From Diphasiastrum complanatum (taxonomy: Eukaryota > Streptophyta > Lycopodiopsida > Lycopodiales > Lycopodiaceae): a stretch of 64,000 nt of DNA. Every line of letters begins with the position of its first letter. Positions within the stretch are counted from its first letter, which is position 1. A program made the position numbers and the translations under genes. The DNA is taken from NCBI GenBank assembly GCA_029204225.1, contig CM055097.1, positions 62,198,950 through 62,262,949 of the forward strand, written 5' to 3'. The notes beneath the pieces were generated by a model. The model was not told the origin of the DNA. It saw only the letters and a program-made list of their open reading frames with translations, and ran no database searches. Below are positions 33,254-48,476 of the stretch, in pieces.

Positions 33254-36200
33254 ATTGATTGATTTTGACCATCACTTTTTAGATGACGGGCTCACTGACC
33301 AGATGTTACCACAAAATGTTTCAATGCTAATCAACTAATTACAATCGCAAAACAAATTTCAATCTGCAAAAAACAGCATTCTGAATGAATTTACAAATGA
33401 ATCATGTGGCACTTGGAGTTGTTAGACCCTGATGAGGTAGCTTGAAAAATAATTAAAAGGTTTTTCTCCTTTAAACTTTTGATGGAATGAAGAGTCTATA
33501 AAAATTCCACTTCTGTGAACTAAACGTACAAGAAAAAGCTCAACAACAACAACAAAGCTTGCTCTAAAAGCACAAAAACTGTTACGACCCCGCAAACTTA
33601 AATCTATCTTCTTTGTCACTCACCACATGCCTTTGTAAGAGATATTTTCAAGGAGACTAGCTTTCCAGATTTGTTATCTTCAAGTCAATGCTAGGAATTT
33701 CTTTCATGATTCAGATCATAAATTTAGCTATAGCTTCAACATTTGGGCACAATTGTGAACGTACATTCCCACAAATAGCTGACTGCCTTAACAATTAAAC
33801 TTATGACAATCAACTTCCCAGTGCATGTATATGTCAAGTCAGCTAGAGTCAAGTTCACAAATATTCTTAGACTCACATAGCTTTTTTTGTATCATTTGAC
33901 TTAAAATCATTTAATGAGACACTAACATTGTCTCTCCAGAAGTTAAAAACAAAATTATTGTGTTGACATCCTGGCATTTATAAGATAGCCCAGTTAAAAC
34001 AAATGTCAGGAGAAACATAATTAACAGACCTTTTCAGAATGACAAAGCTAAATGTTGTTAGAAATCAAAACTGATATTTACTTTGTCATGCATTTCGCAC
34101 GTTTGTGAATAACATCTGCACCTTGTCCTTTGTTCTCGGGGACAGAAAATGAATTTGATTGCACTTGTACCACCTACAGTACAATGTCTATGAGTAATTA
34201 ATACATGGCTCAAGTGTAATCAATAGTTGTATCAACCAGAGAAGATTCTATAGGACCCTCGAGCTACTAGTTGGGACCTAGCATTTCAGTAATTGATGAT
34301 TACTACTCCACATGGCACTTGGGGACCATCAATCCTTTAATCACTACTTGAAACTTGACACCCTTACCATCTACAAAGTTAATGGGTACCTCCCATCGTA
34401 AGATGTCTGGTAGTGTGTCCCTTCCAAGCCACTGCTAGTGTTTTGAAGACTGCTCTATCAATTGGTACTAATGTTTGTTTTAACTTGATTGTATGTAAGA
34501 ACTTCTTAATCTCTCATTTTAAGAAACCCTGAGAGGTTTAAAATCAAACTCCTACACTTGGTATCAGAACCAAACAACCTTGCTCCTGCAAGTTCCACAT
34601 TGCCATGGCAGTCCAGAGAGGAGAAAACCTTTTGTTGAAAACAGAAAGTTAGCACATCACTTCAAAACCTTTTCTGTAGAGGAGAAAGCAAGCACATCAC
34701 TTTCTGTGCCAGTACTTGCAATGAGAAAGTGTTCTCCATGGTTGCACTAGAGAGACAGAGTAGATAAAGCCAGTTTGTTACCATTTACCAAGTGCTATCA
34801 TTTTGTATTTTGGTGGGGGGGGGAGGGGGGAGGGGGGGGGGGAGAACCCCTAAACACATGTTACCAGCCTTTTGTAACGACTTAACAAGTTCTACCGATT
34901 GTAATTACTACCATAAACTTATTTGTACCAGCCAATAGTTGAGTTGCACCATCTAAAACCTTGGTAGTACAACTATTTTTCACTCAGTTTCTGCTCCTAC
35001 ACATTGAAGCAAACTGTCCCACGTCCATAACCAATGCTTCACATGTTATACATCTTGTACCTCAGGCAATCATATTCACAGCTATTGTCCAACCATACAA
35101 GAGTATAAACAATTCTTCATAACATTGTAAAAGAAATTTAGGATGTGTTTTGAAGCACAAAAACTTGCAATGTAAGGGGAAAATTCACACGTGAACCAGA
35201 TTGCAGGTGGCAGGCTGCATATATTAGACAGCCATTTATGACAGCTAATAGGCTTCAACAAAAAGGTGTCATATTTTAGAGACATCAAAATGCATGCTCA
35301 AAGGTAAGGGCCTTTCTATCTCTTCTTGATTTTAGTCAGTCAACAGTCATATATCTAATTGATTGAGTCCCTACAAAAGTTCTATGAAATTTCACTCCCC
35401 ACGAGGCCCAACACGATAAAAAGCTTAAAGTTGGTCATTTACTGCTCTTTGGATGCATTGCTATGCTCACATGCCTGAGGATGAATGAGCTAAGCTCGAT
35501 TAAAAAGGCATAAAAATCATCTTTCTTGAGTACTCTGAAGACTCTAGGGATAACAAATTCTATGCAATTGAACAGAAAAACACCATCATAAGTAGAGAAG
35601 AGGTTTCTTTTAGAGGAAGACTATTCACCGCCACAAGTGAAAAAAATAGGACAAAAATCATTTGATTAGATTGAGTCAATACCATCCATACCTAGTGCTA
35701 CAGAAGAGGAGAGCCCTACAAGAGCAAAAGCAATTCCTGGGTGGTACATCAAGACACTCAAAAACTCTACGCTACATACACTAAGAGATACATCAGAAGG
35801 ACCAAAATAACCTACTAGACTACAACAACAATCAAGAGTAGAGCAAGATAATTTGGCAGTATGAGTCATGCATATCATGCAAGCTAAAGAACCATCTTTG
35901 ATGAGGCAAAGGAATCTAAAGAATGGCAAAGGGTAATGGAAGATGAGTATAACTTTATTATGAAAAATTAAATATGGGAGCTAGTAGACTTACCTCAAGG
36001 CTGAATTGTTGTTGGATAATAGGTCATGGTGACCTAGAAGAGGAAGTCTACTCAAAGCAAATTAGAAGTTTCTTAATTAATAAGGGTAAAGAAAGTTGAA
36101 ACAAAGGTGTACAAGCTCAAAAAGGCATCATACAATTTTAAGCAGGTATCTACGAGCTGGTATGTTGAGAGAAATAAGCATTTCAACAAAATTGTCATGG

Positions 36201-39200
36201 TTAAGGGCTCCTCATATTCTGATCTGTGCGATGAGGACTGTGGATGGTATGCTAGCAGTATTTCTATATTGATGGCCCTAATATTGTTGAGCATTACAAT
36301 GAAATGGTAGAATCCACTAACTGTAAGTTAGCAGCAACTTATGAAACGACAGATATGGATTTACTCATTGCTTTCTTGGCATCGAGGTGAGGCATCAACA
36401 AAATACAAAATAATATCTCAAACCAACGATGCCAATGAGTTAGTTAGAAAGTCTACAATGCAAGAGTGTAAGATATCTCCATCCCCACAGATGTAGGCCT
36501 TAAATTAAGTCATGAAGGTAAATCTAAGACAATGGATGCTACCTCGTATTGTCATCCTGTTAAGAGCCTTATTCATTTCACTACTAGTAGGCCTTTGAGA
36601 AGTTGTGTGTGAGTGTGGTGAGTTAATTCATGAGAAACACATTGACAAGCAGCCAGAGGTATTCTAAGAAAAGTATTGAAGGTAATTCAATACAATGTAC
36701 CATCAAATATGTGGGAGTCGCATTTATTAGACTACTAGACCTAATATCAGTGTCAATCTATGGAAAACCCAACAGAAACACATCAAAAAGAAACCAAGAG
36801 AATCCAAAGACATACTAAAGAGACAAGTAGCTACGGGTTATAGCATGGAAAGATGGGACAATTTAAGCTCTATAACTATTGTGGTTCTGATACTGTAGGA
36901 GACTGTGATACCAAGAAGTCACCCACAGGATATATCTCGCCTAATGGCATAACACTGCCACTTTGCAAGGCGATATGGCTACGACTCCTTGAGGTACTGG
37001 ACCAGCACCAGCATGAGCCTTCTATCACTTATGATGATAGTTATACTATTTAGTTCTATAACATTGGCCAAATATATCTATTTAATGCAAGGACTAAGCA
37101 ATTAGAGGTTCTGTTTTAGAGCTTGCTTTGAGCTCACATGCATTATGAACTCACCGGGCTTATTTGACATTATGGGCCACAGTCTCATTATCATGTTCAT
37201 TCACAGTGCAATAGGTACTATTTCTGATGCCCTAACTTGCTCCTCCAAATATTGTTAAGCATACTCTTATTCATGTGGTAGGCTGTACCTTATGACTTGA
37301 ATTACTCATCGCTCTTCCTTGAAGTGTATCAGCTATAGGCTATATTAGATGTTCTTTGAGGATTATTAGTTGGAGAAAGCTAAATGATTCAGCTTTTATG
37401 ATCTTTGCTTTTTGTGATGCTAAGCATTGGTCTATGCACCAGCGCACTACCATCCACCAAGTCCTAGGTAGATAGAATGAATGACGAGTGAGATCTCCTC
37501 CCCTGAGTGAAGAGATTGCATGAACTTTGATGACTCGGCCTTTGTCCTTGAGGACCTTGGAGCTCTCGGGTTTTGAGGTCGATCCTCAAGGTCTTCTTCT
37601 CTTTGATGCTCCTCCTCAATCCTAGGAAGATCACACTTTGACAAGGTCTCCACTTGAGTAATCTCCTCCTTTTGCCATGTTCACACTCTCAATAGCAACA
37701 TTAGCATCCAACTCCAATAGAATGAAAATAAGTGGCAATCAAAATGTTCATAGCCTAAAGTGAACATGACTTTCATTTGATTCGTTAACATGCCCTTCAT
37801 CCCTAAAGTCTCCAAATCTAATGGGACCTTGTTTGAGACACATAACCATACAAACAAAAGCAACGTGTAATTTCCCACATTTCCAGAATAAAAACGAGCC
37901 TTTTTACTTCAGTTCATGCACCTCCACAGCAAATATTTACAGCCAGCTGGGACTTAGCTTGGAATCAGACTGCTTCGAATTCTAGTGTGAACTCCTACCC
38001 AAAAAGATCTTAGCAATACTCACTCAGCTACATCCTACGCCAACATCCCATAACTCCATACTCACCCAGAATTCATGAACCTTCCAAACATGTCTTTTGC
38101 TAATTGAGTTTCTTTTGCTTCCACTTTGACTAGTAGTTCATAGTAACTTCATACTAAAATATTACTTGGAAGCAAGACACTATGTAGGTCCCCAGGTTAA
38201 CATACATTACAAAATCATTAACACTAAGTTCGAATCTGTCATTGACAACATGCAGATGCGAACGCTATATTAACTTAAGCTTTTTGTGTGTAGAACAGAC
38301 ACAAATACGTATATGTCAAAATCCACTCTCTAGGAAGCTCCTGAATCAACATCGACAAGCATGATAGAGAAATATTCATTTCCAAATGAATAATAACAAG
38401 GATTTTGATTCATAAGAAATAAATCAACCAAAACTATGCATACAAAGAAAACACCATGCTTTCCAGACAAGGCATCAGGTAGTGTACAGTTCCGAACGTG
38501 CAGGGCTATATTAACTGAAAAGTTGTAATATGCACTGTAATTTCTGAACCAAAAAGCAGACTTTAACTTCAGAGCAGTGCAAATTCTACAAACCCACACA
38601 TCACACGTGCTAATAAAAGAAATCTACCTATGAAGCCTTTTCTAAATCCCTTAATATATTGCAGATTTTAGGTTGAAGAAACAGACTATGATTTCAAGAA
38701 TCTTACATAGATAATGAGAAAGCAAATCAAAGTAAGTCACTTTATTTGATTTGATACATGCCTGTTAACTTTCCAGCTCTCTTTAGGAGGAATAACGACA
38801 AAATTTGAATACCTGAACAGGGGTATTTATGGCAGCCCTTTCAGCATGGCCCCTTTCAAGATTATTTGAAGATTTGATATCAGGGAGGTGCCGTGTGCGA
38901 CCTAGCAATGTATGAACTCGCTTGGTAGCACGAGCTTCAGCAATACTTTGCTCTTGCCATTTCTTCACTTCCATCCGGTCATTATACCAGAGTTCTAAGG
39001 TCTTTTCAGCATCAGATAAGCTGACCTGCAGTGAAAATACATCAACATATCACATATAAAAGAAGAGATCCAGGAAAGTTTGTCAGATGAAATCTTAAGC
39101 ATCCATTAGCTTGAAAATCATTCTCCAGATCTGTTGCTTGTGGATCACTTTCAGAAAATATCTAAAGCAATGATGAACACAAAAGGTGGTCGCCGGTTAC

Positions 39201-42200
39201 GGACATGAAATTAGGTTATTACTGAAATTAGATATTAACTGGGCCTTTGTAATTCATTTCCGCCCCAAGCCCTAGGTATTAAATCCATATTTTCGTCAGC
39301 CAACATTTGGTCATTAGGTGAGATCATGGTTTTGTCATTGTGGTAGTCCTTAATCTCAAGAAGAAGAAGGATAAGACCTTTCCAGCTTGGGTCATTTCAG
39401 CTTAAAGGCACCACTTTCTCAAAGGCTTCTACACATCCATCGCTAGACGAAGCAGCCCCATTCACAGATTCATTGCATTTGTAGCACGCATTTGCAAGCT
39501 AGTGACTGGAAAATACAAACACTTCTCATGCATATTTGGCTCATTGATGAACTTTTACAGCCTTTTATCGACTTTTTACAGCCTATAAATCTCATAGCTG
39601 GACTTCTAGAGGGTCATCATTGGCAGCTATTATCTGCTACGAATCTCCAGAATTCACACATGCATAAGTATCCTCCTATAGTGTCTCATTGTTGGTGTGT
39701 TCTATTAACCTACATTGGACAACAGATTGTTGCATGAGCAGCCCTTCACTGAGTAACTTTTATTCATTGTTTTTGGCACATTTGGGAGTGCCATTGGTTG
39801 CTGATAACGGCTCAACTACACAGTATATTTGCTCGCCATGATATCAGATACATTTCATGATACAACCTTCTGCTTGGCAAACGGATGGTCGGGACCTTCC
39901 ATATGGACAACACATAAGTAACACTCCAAACTCAAATGGCTTAAAACACAGAAATACCTTTAGTCACTTGCAAAAATGACCATTATCTGTGAGGCCACAG
40001 GTTCAAAAATTTATCCTGTCTCATCCCAAATCTTTCCAGAGATGAGGTTACCTGCATTGCACGTCTTTTGAGCACAATTACAGTATGACATACCATCTTT
40101 CAGCCTGCTTCTCCTGAGAAAGCCATGTCAAATTCTGCCATTGCAGAAGAAACGTGTGGATCTAATCATGCACCAACTTCTCAGCCTTCAATACTGCGGT
40201 CTGCCATTGTTACTCTTGCTTTTTTTGTTGCTAATCCAGATGTTTAATCTTCTGCTATTTCTCATAGTAGATCGAAACAAATTAACTGATATCAGCTCGA
40301 AGAACTAATCTTTCAATCTGAGCCTTTATCATCCGGCTAAGGACTATAAGCCTCCTGGTCATACCATAGCTGTTTGTCACCTTCATGAGGCTCATGATGG
40401 GAATGATTCCAAGCTACAAATTTGCACGACTGATGAGTCACTCAATGTGCCTACCATAAATGATGTAGAGTACCATGCACAGCTAGCCTATGCAACTTGG
40501 CTAGACAGCTACATAAAAAAGGATCTAACTGAGAGTTTGGTAACCTTAACTAGGATCTTTAACATAGTTAATGTACAGTTTATTGCAATGGTTGACATAT
40601 GCAGCACACATTCCTATTTTACATGATCAACACACACTACCAATATCGTATTGGTGACTTTAATGCACAGGCAGATCCCTATATCATTCTCATAAGGAAG
40701 TATGACATCATTTTTGAAGCAGACCGATTCACATTCTTGTTGAGTTTGGCACAGCAACCTACTGCTATTACCTAATACCTAGGATGGACAGCAATACCCA
40801 TTTGATGGCATAGACTGGTAATCAGTTTTGTAGGAGCCTCTCGAAGGTTTACGTTGCAGGTGTAAACAGAGCTCATGACACAAAGACACTTCAGACTTTA
40901 CAGGCGTTAAACAGCACTCTCATTCTGCAAAGGTTCGATTTGCAGCAGCACAAGAATATTATGATGAGATATGATCATTTTGACCATTGCGAGATGCTAA
41001 CAATCACACTTACTTCTGGGTGCAACTCTACTATCTCGTCCACCATATCATGTGTCCAGGTTTGAGTGGGATCGTTTCAGCAGAAGATGTCTAATCTCCT
41101 ACAACATGAGTTGATTTTTCGTAGCCAGAGTCCATTTGCTGCTCTGGTTATGCTCTTCAATAGAAAACAAGTTGGAGCTAAATGTTTGTGCATTGACTAT
41201 CAGACTTAATAGATATTCTCTACTGAACATGGATAATTTATTTGATCAACTGCAGAAGGCCTCTAATTTCTTTATTTAGAGTCATAGAAGACTCTTTCCG
41301 AGCCATATTTTTATTGGAAAAACCTAAAAATGCCTTTACGATTCTGATAAGTATTAAGAAGAGTTAGATGTGCTTTCCTAGTTCAAAATAGGCCTTCCAA
41401 GTCTCACTCATTTGAAATAACTTGAATAGACAGATTTCATGCCATAGGGATTTAGCATATGGACCATTGGTGATCCGATCACCTAAATAGTGCTATATCC
41501 ATTATCAGTATAGACAAAAAAACATAAAACCGAGAATCTATCCTCACTTTGATATAGACAAAAAAGTCGTAAAATCAAAACCTGTCCTCACTTCATATGC
41601 ACTTGGTTGCAAAAAAAATATAACACCTCTCTCTCTCTCTCTCTGGCGAAGAATCAAGAGTAATACTGGTATTTTTGCAAAAAGAGACCTTTTTGACAAA
41701 AATATAACAATATGACAACTGATCTTCTGAGAAACCTTCTATTTCTGATATTATTCTTCGCTGACCTGGCAGTAGATATATCTGAATCACACCTATGCAC
41801 AGTGCATCGGGTGAAGGTTCTTTTTCTGTATTTTTTGGGTTTTGGTGATTTTTTGGTGGTTTTTCTGATGTTTTTGGAAATCTGCTAGGAAGGATTGTTC
41901 GCCCTTCAGACTGAAGGTTTTGTGATCAAAACCGAAGGTGCCTGCAACTCGGCGAACGATTCCTGAAAGAGGGCAGAAAGTTATCAGCTCTAATGATGAG
42001 CTTTGCCTCCTTTTGACCAAAACCTGGCAGATTTGATTGATTTTTGTTGTTTTTTCTGATATCTCATATCCAGATGGATCTTAAGATTGGTGATCTGAAT
42101 AGCTATCCCTGTTCCACAATCAGATTAGATTTCAAACAAGCAAATCTACTCAAATCAAGCAAAATCACTCCAAAACTAACCCTAAATGCAGATTTAACAC

Positions 42201-45200
42201 TATTCATGCCACGACAAGATGCCTAATACAAGCTAACCATCCAACAAACATGCTGCAAACTGAAAAATTGGCGTAGCTCCCCGGCAACGGCGCCAAAATT
42301 GTAGTGGGTTTCTTTCCTTGCCTATCCTCAACCCAAGATCTAATCAATCTAGCATCAAGGAGATCAAGTTAGTTGTCACGCGTAGATTCACTCCCATGAG
42401 AGCGATAGCATAGTTCAGATTTCAGCATGAATAGAAGATCCACATCTAACTCTAACATCCATTAACCCTAAGCATTAACACTACAATCATTAACTCTAAG
42501 ATCCACAATAAAGATAGCTTACTCTTTCTCTCTCTCCCTTTCTCTCTCATAAAAAATATAAAAACATGCAATCCCAATAACACTCAGATCCAACAATTAG
42601 CAAATACAAATAAAACATGAGAGATAGAGAGCAAGGACATTCATAAATCCATTTCACAAGAGAACCAATCTGCTTATTTGAAATGAAGATATGTACATGT
42701 GTAGGAAACTCGAGTTCGTCCCTTCTTATTGTAGAGAGGAGGACCCTGGCCCTTGAATCCTATTGGACCATTTCTGCCTCCCTAATTATTTAAATTTAAA
42801 AAAAAGTGGGAACCATCCAAATTGGAGGGAAACCCAACTTTATTCACTAACTTGGCATTCAGGCCCTGTGACATTAAAAGTCCCGCAAAAAAGGCCTAAA
42901 GTCCTTTTATTGACTTTCTAATGAATCAAATCTCTATGTGATCATTGGGTTGGACTTACACACGCAGGGTGCCAAATCCCTCTCACTTATTAACTAGGGT
43001 TAGGGTTGCCTTGGGATCCGCAAACCCTCCAACAATTCCTCATCATAATCTATGCAACAAATGTTGGGAGGAGACAAGGCAGCCAACTTCACCATGTTGC
43101 ATGTGCTCTGATGTTTGTACATGCAAGCAAATCGACAGGGATCGAGATTGTTGATTGTTGCACACAGGATAAGCTAAATTTCGAGTCAAGTTTCAGATGT
43201 GGAGTCTGACACCCGGACATAGGTCCATCCCAAGGCTTCGTCCACATTAGCAAAATATCGGAGTTTGGAATTGTAATGGTATACACTCATTGTCTACTGT
43301 TGGAGATTTATTGATTTCATTACAGAGAGGGATAGTCTATTCCTTATAGAGACATAGATCAGAGGACAACCTACATTCTCAGGGTACAGAAAATTTTTAA
43401 TATATAGGGCAAAGAAGAGATCCATGAGTGGCACAAGTTCAGGTGGGGTCGCATGTTTATCTAGGGAGTCACTACATCCAGCATGGAGTTCATCAGGCAC
43501 GATGAACATGCACAATATATCTGGGTTCGCATTTCACGACAGGGATCTTTATATTGCAGCCTGCTACTTCCCTCCAGAGTCCTCTTCCTTCGTGGAAGGC
43601 ATCAATTCTCCCTATGCTAATCTTTCTACAGACATTGTCAGATGTACCGATCGAGGGTATAGTCTTCTCACTGGTGACTTCAAGTCTCTGATTGATCTAG
43701 GTTCATAAGTTGTTGATGGAACATTTTAGAATTTTTGTGGAACAATATGTCAATACCATTATACACTCCATTATTCATTACTTCAGTGCAATGGAATCAC
43801 ATCTAACTATGTACCACACCTGAGAGGCAAGGGATTGGAACACCCAATACCATCAATAAAAGTGAGGAGCTGAAAGTGATTTGTGGCAAGTAAAACTTGT
43901 AGTTTTTTTCTCTTGGAACCACCCGTGTGAGAGAGATCGATGAAACACTACCGAACTTAACTAATAATTAGAATAACTCAGCTTAGTAACAGCCTGTGTG
44001 CTCTAAAGAAGTAATGATCTAGGTGAAGATGGAAAAAAGGAGATCTAGAGGAATTATAGCTGAAACCAAACTTCAATTAGAAACATATATACATGCTCGT
44101 AAGTGCATGAAGAATAAGCATAGTGCTTAGCTTCTATGGACTAGAAAGCCCCACAAGTATTGCCAATAGCTACTTCAGTTTGCTTTGTGCAAAAGGCAAA
44201 GTGTGAATGAAAGATACTCGTTTTAAACTCAAAGGGAAAAAAAAAATTCTTAGTCCAGTAAAAAGATGAGTAACTTAACATCAAACATCCAGAAAATGAA
44301 TAGGGTATCAGCATGTACCTTGATTCAAGATTTATGAGGATGAGATGAAAAATGTATAGAGAAAACTTATACGGACGGCCTAAAAAGGTGAGTAATTCAA
44401 AATCAAATATCCAGAAAGCTAAATAGAGTATCAGCATGAACCTTGATTCAAGATTTATGAGGATGAGATGAAAAATGTATAGAGAAACCTTATACAGACT
44501 ACGCTTTTCAACAAACCTTCCAATCTTTAGCAAGGCCTCTTGCAGTTTTTCCGTATGCAATAGAAAAGTTCAGCATTTTAGCTTTCCTTCTCTCGGAAGC
44601 AAAGACATCCTGCAGAAAAGACCATTAAGGTAAATGCCAAGTCTGAACGGCTAAGAAACATCATGGAAGTTTACACCTAAAAATTGATAATTGGATGGCT
44701 GCATCTAAAGTCCTACACTATATTCTTTCCAATAACTTTTGTACATGCCTCAGGAGCACTAAACTATCTGAGCAATGACGTCCAATGCACATTCAATAGC
44801 ATCCTTCCACAAAATTGAACAAATCACAATGAAGGATATCTCTCTTCTACCAAAAATGAAGGATATCTCTCTTCTACTGAGAATGAAAACACTTGAAGGT
44901 GAAAATAACACATGTGAAATGTTTGAAGAAAGCACAAAAACACAGTGCATATATAGGAGGTAACAATAACTGCGGAGCGGCCTACATGCTCTAGTGTCTG
45001 CAATCAACTGGCGTATTGAAGGATTTTCAACCTATTAGCATAGTATCATATCAAAACATTATTTATAATCAAGTGGCGTATAAAAGGTTTTTGAACCTAC
45101 TAGCATAGTATCACATTAACATGCTATTTACAGAATAGCAGAAATATAACTGCAATCAAAGCTAATCATAAAAGCAGATAGCATACAAAAGTTAAAATTA

Positions 45201-48200
45201 CTTCGTTTCTTATAAATTGTGAGGGTTTTGGTCCTTCTCAGAGAAACAAGTTTGAACCTTTTTTCAAGCCTGCCTGATTGAAATAAGTATCTGAGCAAAG
45301 TGCACTGCCCTCACCAATGCTTGATCGAAGTGGTCCAATGCACATCTTTAGATGTAATCAAGGTGAACTATCCCCAAGGACTAATAATTACAAAGTTTCA
45401 AGGATGCCACACAAAAGCAGCTAACCCTCAGCTAACAGCACTGGAAACTTTGAATCGACAAAAAGTGTTTTTATTGCTCCTTAGGATGTCAATCTCTTCT
45501 ATAACCTTGACTTCAAATAGCCCAATCACAAGGTATTGGCACATTGAGGACATAGTGCAAGGTATGGGCATTTCTAATCTCTTGGTGACAATAACAGGTC
45601 TTATATGAATTTGAGCTGTCCATCATCACATGTTAAAGTATGATAAACATTGAATTGCTACAAAGACTCTAGAGGTAAATGCTATAAGCATACAGGCATA
45701 CATACCCATTCCATACACTTCGGGAGTGTCTGTTTTCCAGACGTACGAAAAGTACCATGTTCAGTACATACCCGATGTAAAAAAGGATTTGCATATCAAA
45801 TTGAATATAATTAATGTTAAAAAAAATCGCTCTGAAAAAAAAAATTGAAAACTTTTTCAATATGGACAGAATGCGTTCCGAACATTGTTTTAGAACGTGA
45901 TCTGTATGGAACAGGACAAATATGGCTACAATTTACTTAGCACATATGCAAGTTATAAATACAAAGTTTTAGATGCTACTTCTCAGTTCTAATTGCAGAC
46001 AAAAAGCTATAGACTTTAAATAATGGCAAATCAAGACCTTGAGCAAAGGTACAGGGGGCTTGTCTTCTCCAGGTTTTGGATCCCACTCTAGGATCACAGA
46101 ACCATCATCCACAGCTTCACACACATGAGAATACATGTTCATTGCCGTTCTTGAGTGAAAGTCTCCTCCAGCTTCAAATGCCTCAAGCATACTCTTACAA
46201 TTTGCAAGGTGTGCCAGAATTCGTAACTCCAACTGTCACAAACTAGCACAACTATACAGTGAGGAAAGCTTTGGCATGTACTGCTACTTTATTCTTCCAA
46301 AACATTGAAGCTACAAGAAAATCAAGCTAACAGGTACTTGGACATTCTATCCACAGACAGACAAGAGTCATTTTCTTCTAATTTTGAAGAACGATTCCTT
46401 CATTTTCTTTTAGTCCTGATTCAAAATTGCTTCATAATCATATTGCAAACCAGTTTATTTTTATCAAAATAGCAAAGAATGCTAGGTGTTTCAACTGCAT
46501 AAATAAAATGCAAGACAATGGCTAAGGCCATGTAGAAGGATATCACACGTGCACACGAAGGAGCTCAGAGAGGAGTTCCTTCTTCAGGAATCAGCAAAAA
46601 AAAGGGCAACAACCATAGCCTCCCCCATATCATCCTTAATCTAAAAACATTAGAACATCTTCTTATGATCTTGGAACAACTTAGGAACCATAATTACGTG
46701 ATTGTGACCACGGAAAGAAAATTCCACAAAACAATTTGCTGGAAACTGCGGTGCTACTCATCATGTCTATCACATCCACAACTACCACCACCTACTCAAT
46801 GCACACCTCCGGTCCACAAAATGCGCAAAGGCTTAAAAGTAGAGGTTCAAGACTTCAAATAAGGGCTCAACCAGAGCTTTCCTGAAGGGTTGAAGGCTGG
46901 TTCTAGAGGGCTGGACCTTCACAAAAATGTTTGGAGCGCAAATTTCATCATAAACCTTAATTGCACTTCAACTTCAGCAAGAAAACTTCCCACAACACTA
47001 AGAATGTTCAAATTTTTTAGCAAAGGGTTAAGGAACCCTTCATCAAATTTCACTAGTATTGACCCTTCCATATTGGAGCTAAGGGGCCTTTAGGCACCTC
47101 CTTTCTCTCTCAAATAATTGGCTCCTTCACCAAATAACTTACAGCTCCATCATCGAGGCTCAAATAACATGTTTTTCAATAATTCTCTCTGCTGCCTTTA
47201 CTCTAGACTAAATCACTGAACTTCAAAACACTGTTTCGAAACGTTGGTGGTTTTCTTTCACACAGCCCCTCCACCCCCTTCACTCTAGCATCACTGCTAT
47301 TCATCATTGTTTGGGACTCCTTTCACGATGCCATGGCCCACAAGGACAGCACATCCTTTACAATAGAACAACCTCTAACATAGGAAATAGCCTTTGTCAT
47401 TCTCTGACAAATGAAAAACAGGGAGTTTCCAATTTCTGGATGGCTGAATCTACGTCTCTATCTGTTGACCAAACCAATCGACTCATAAATAAATCTTGCT
47501 TCAAATAGACCAATCAACAGACTACCTCTGGCGGAGGAAATACGCTTTATCATTCTCTGACAGATGAAAAACAGGGAGTTTCCAATTTCTGGAAAGCTGA
47601 ACCTACACCTCTATCTGTTGACCACACCGATCTACTCATGGATATATCTTGCCTCAAATAGACCAATCAACAGACTACCCAGCAAATTGCAAAGTAGGGG
47701 GTTGAGTCTTCAAGCTTCACATTGCAATCTTGGAACATATTTTGAAATGGTAGGGAAATTGCTTTAGCAAGGAACAGTTAAGCAGTGACAATTGGCATAA
47801 GTTTTTTCAATTAGAGCAAATACAAAGACTTTTGAAGAGGTCAAATTTGGTACAAATAAGACTTCTACACTACAATCTTGTTGAGCTGATGAAGTTTGCT
47901 TTTTACGGCACTGAAATCCGAGCTCAAACGGATGAGATACGGTAAATTTCAAAGAAATAAAGCATAAAACGTAAACAAGTTAGGAAAATTCATACAAAAG
48001 TAAGTAATGATGATGAAAATGATGATCACTGCACTCAGCACAATGAACTGAGCAATTTTCGTTTTTACACCACTGCATTCTGATGCCCAACGAAAAAGAT
48101 AGGGATTTGAAAATGTAAAATAGAGAAACTTAGAAAAGGGACCTCTAAAAAGATTACAAATTGGATTTAATAAGAATTGGATTCCATGAAACATTTTCGT

Positions 48201-48421
48201 GCTCAAAAAGAAATAGCAGGAACCGTGGAACAGTATAAAGATTTACGGCAAATTGCTTTTTACGGTTGGTCCGTTGGTGCCTTCGGGTGCTCGTGGTGAT
48301 AGATTTTGGAGACCGTAAAAAAAATTCAGAAAAGTCGGAAAAAAATTCTTGAGCACAGGAAGGAGAGGGAGGAGTATATTCTAGGAATATTTTAGGAGAG
48401 GGAATGGGCGCAGCAGGCAGG

Positions 48422-48476
<55 letters not shown>

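Noticed and set aside
37447-37653. 68-codon charged minus-strand frame as an extra polymerase exon
   Set aside because: Exons e and f join perfectly in phase (AINTPVQ to GSAADVA) as in known POLI proteins, leaving no room for an exon here.
45300-45608. 102-codon frame in the intron between exons c and d of the polymerase gene
   Set aside because: No motif matching any element or host family; opposite strand to the gene.
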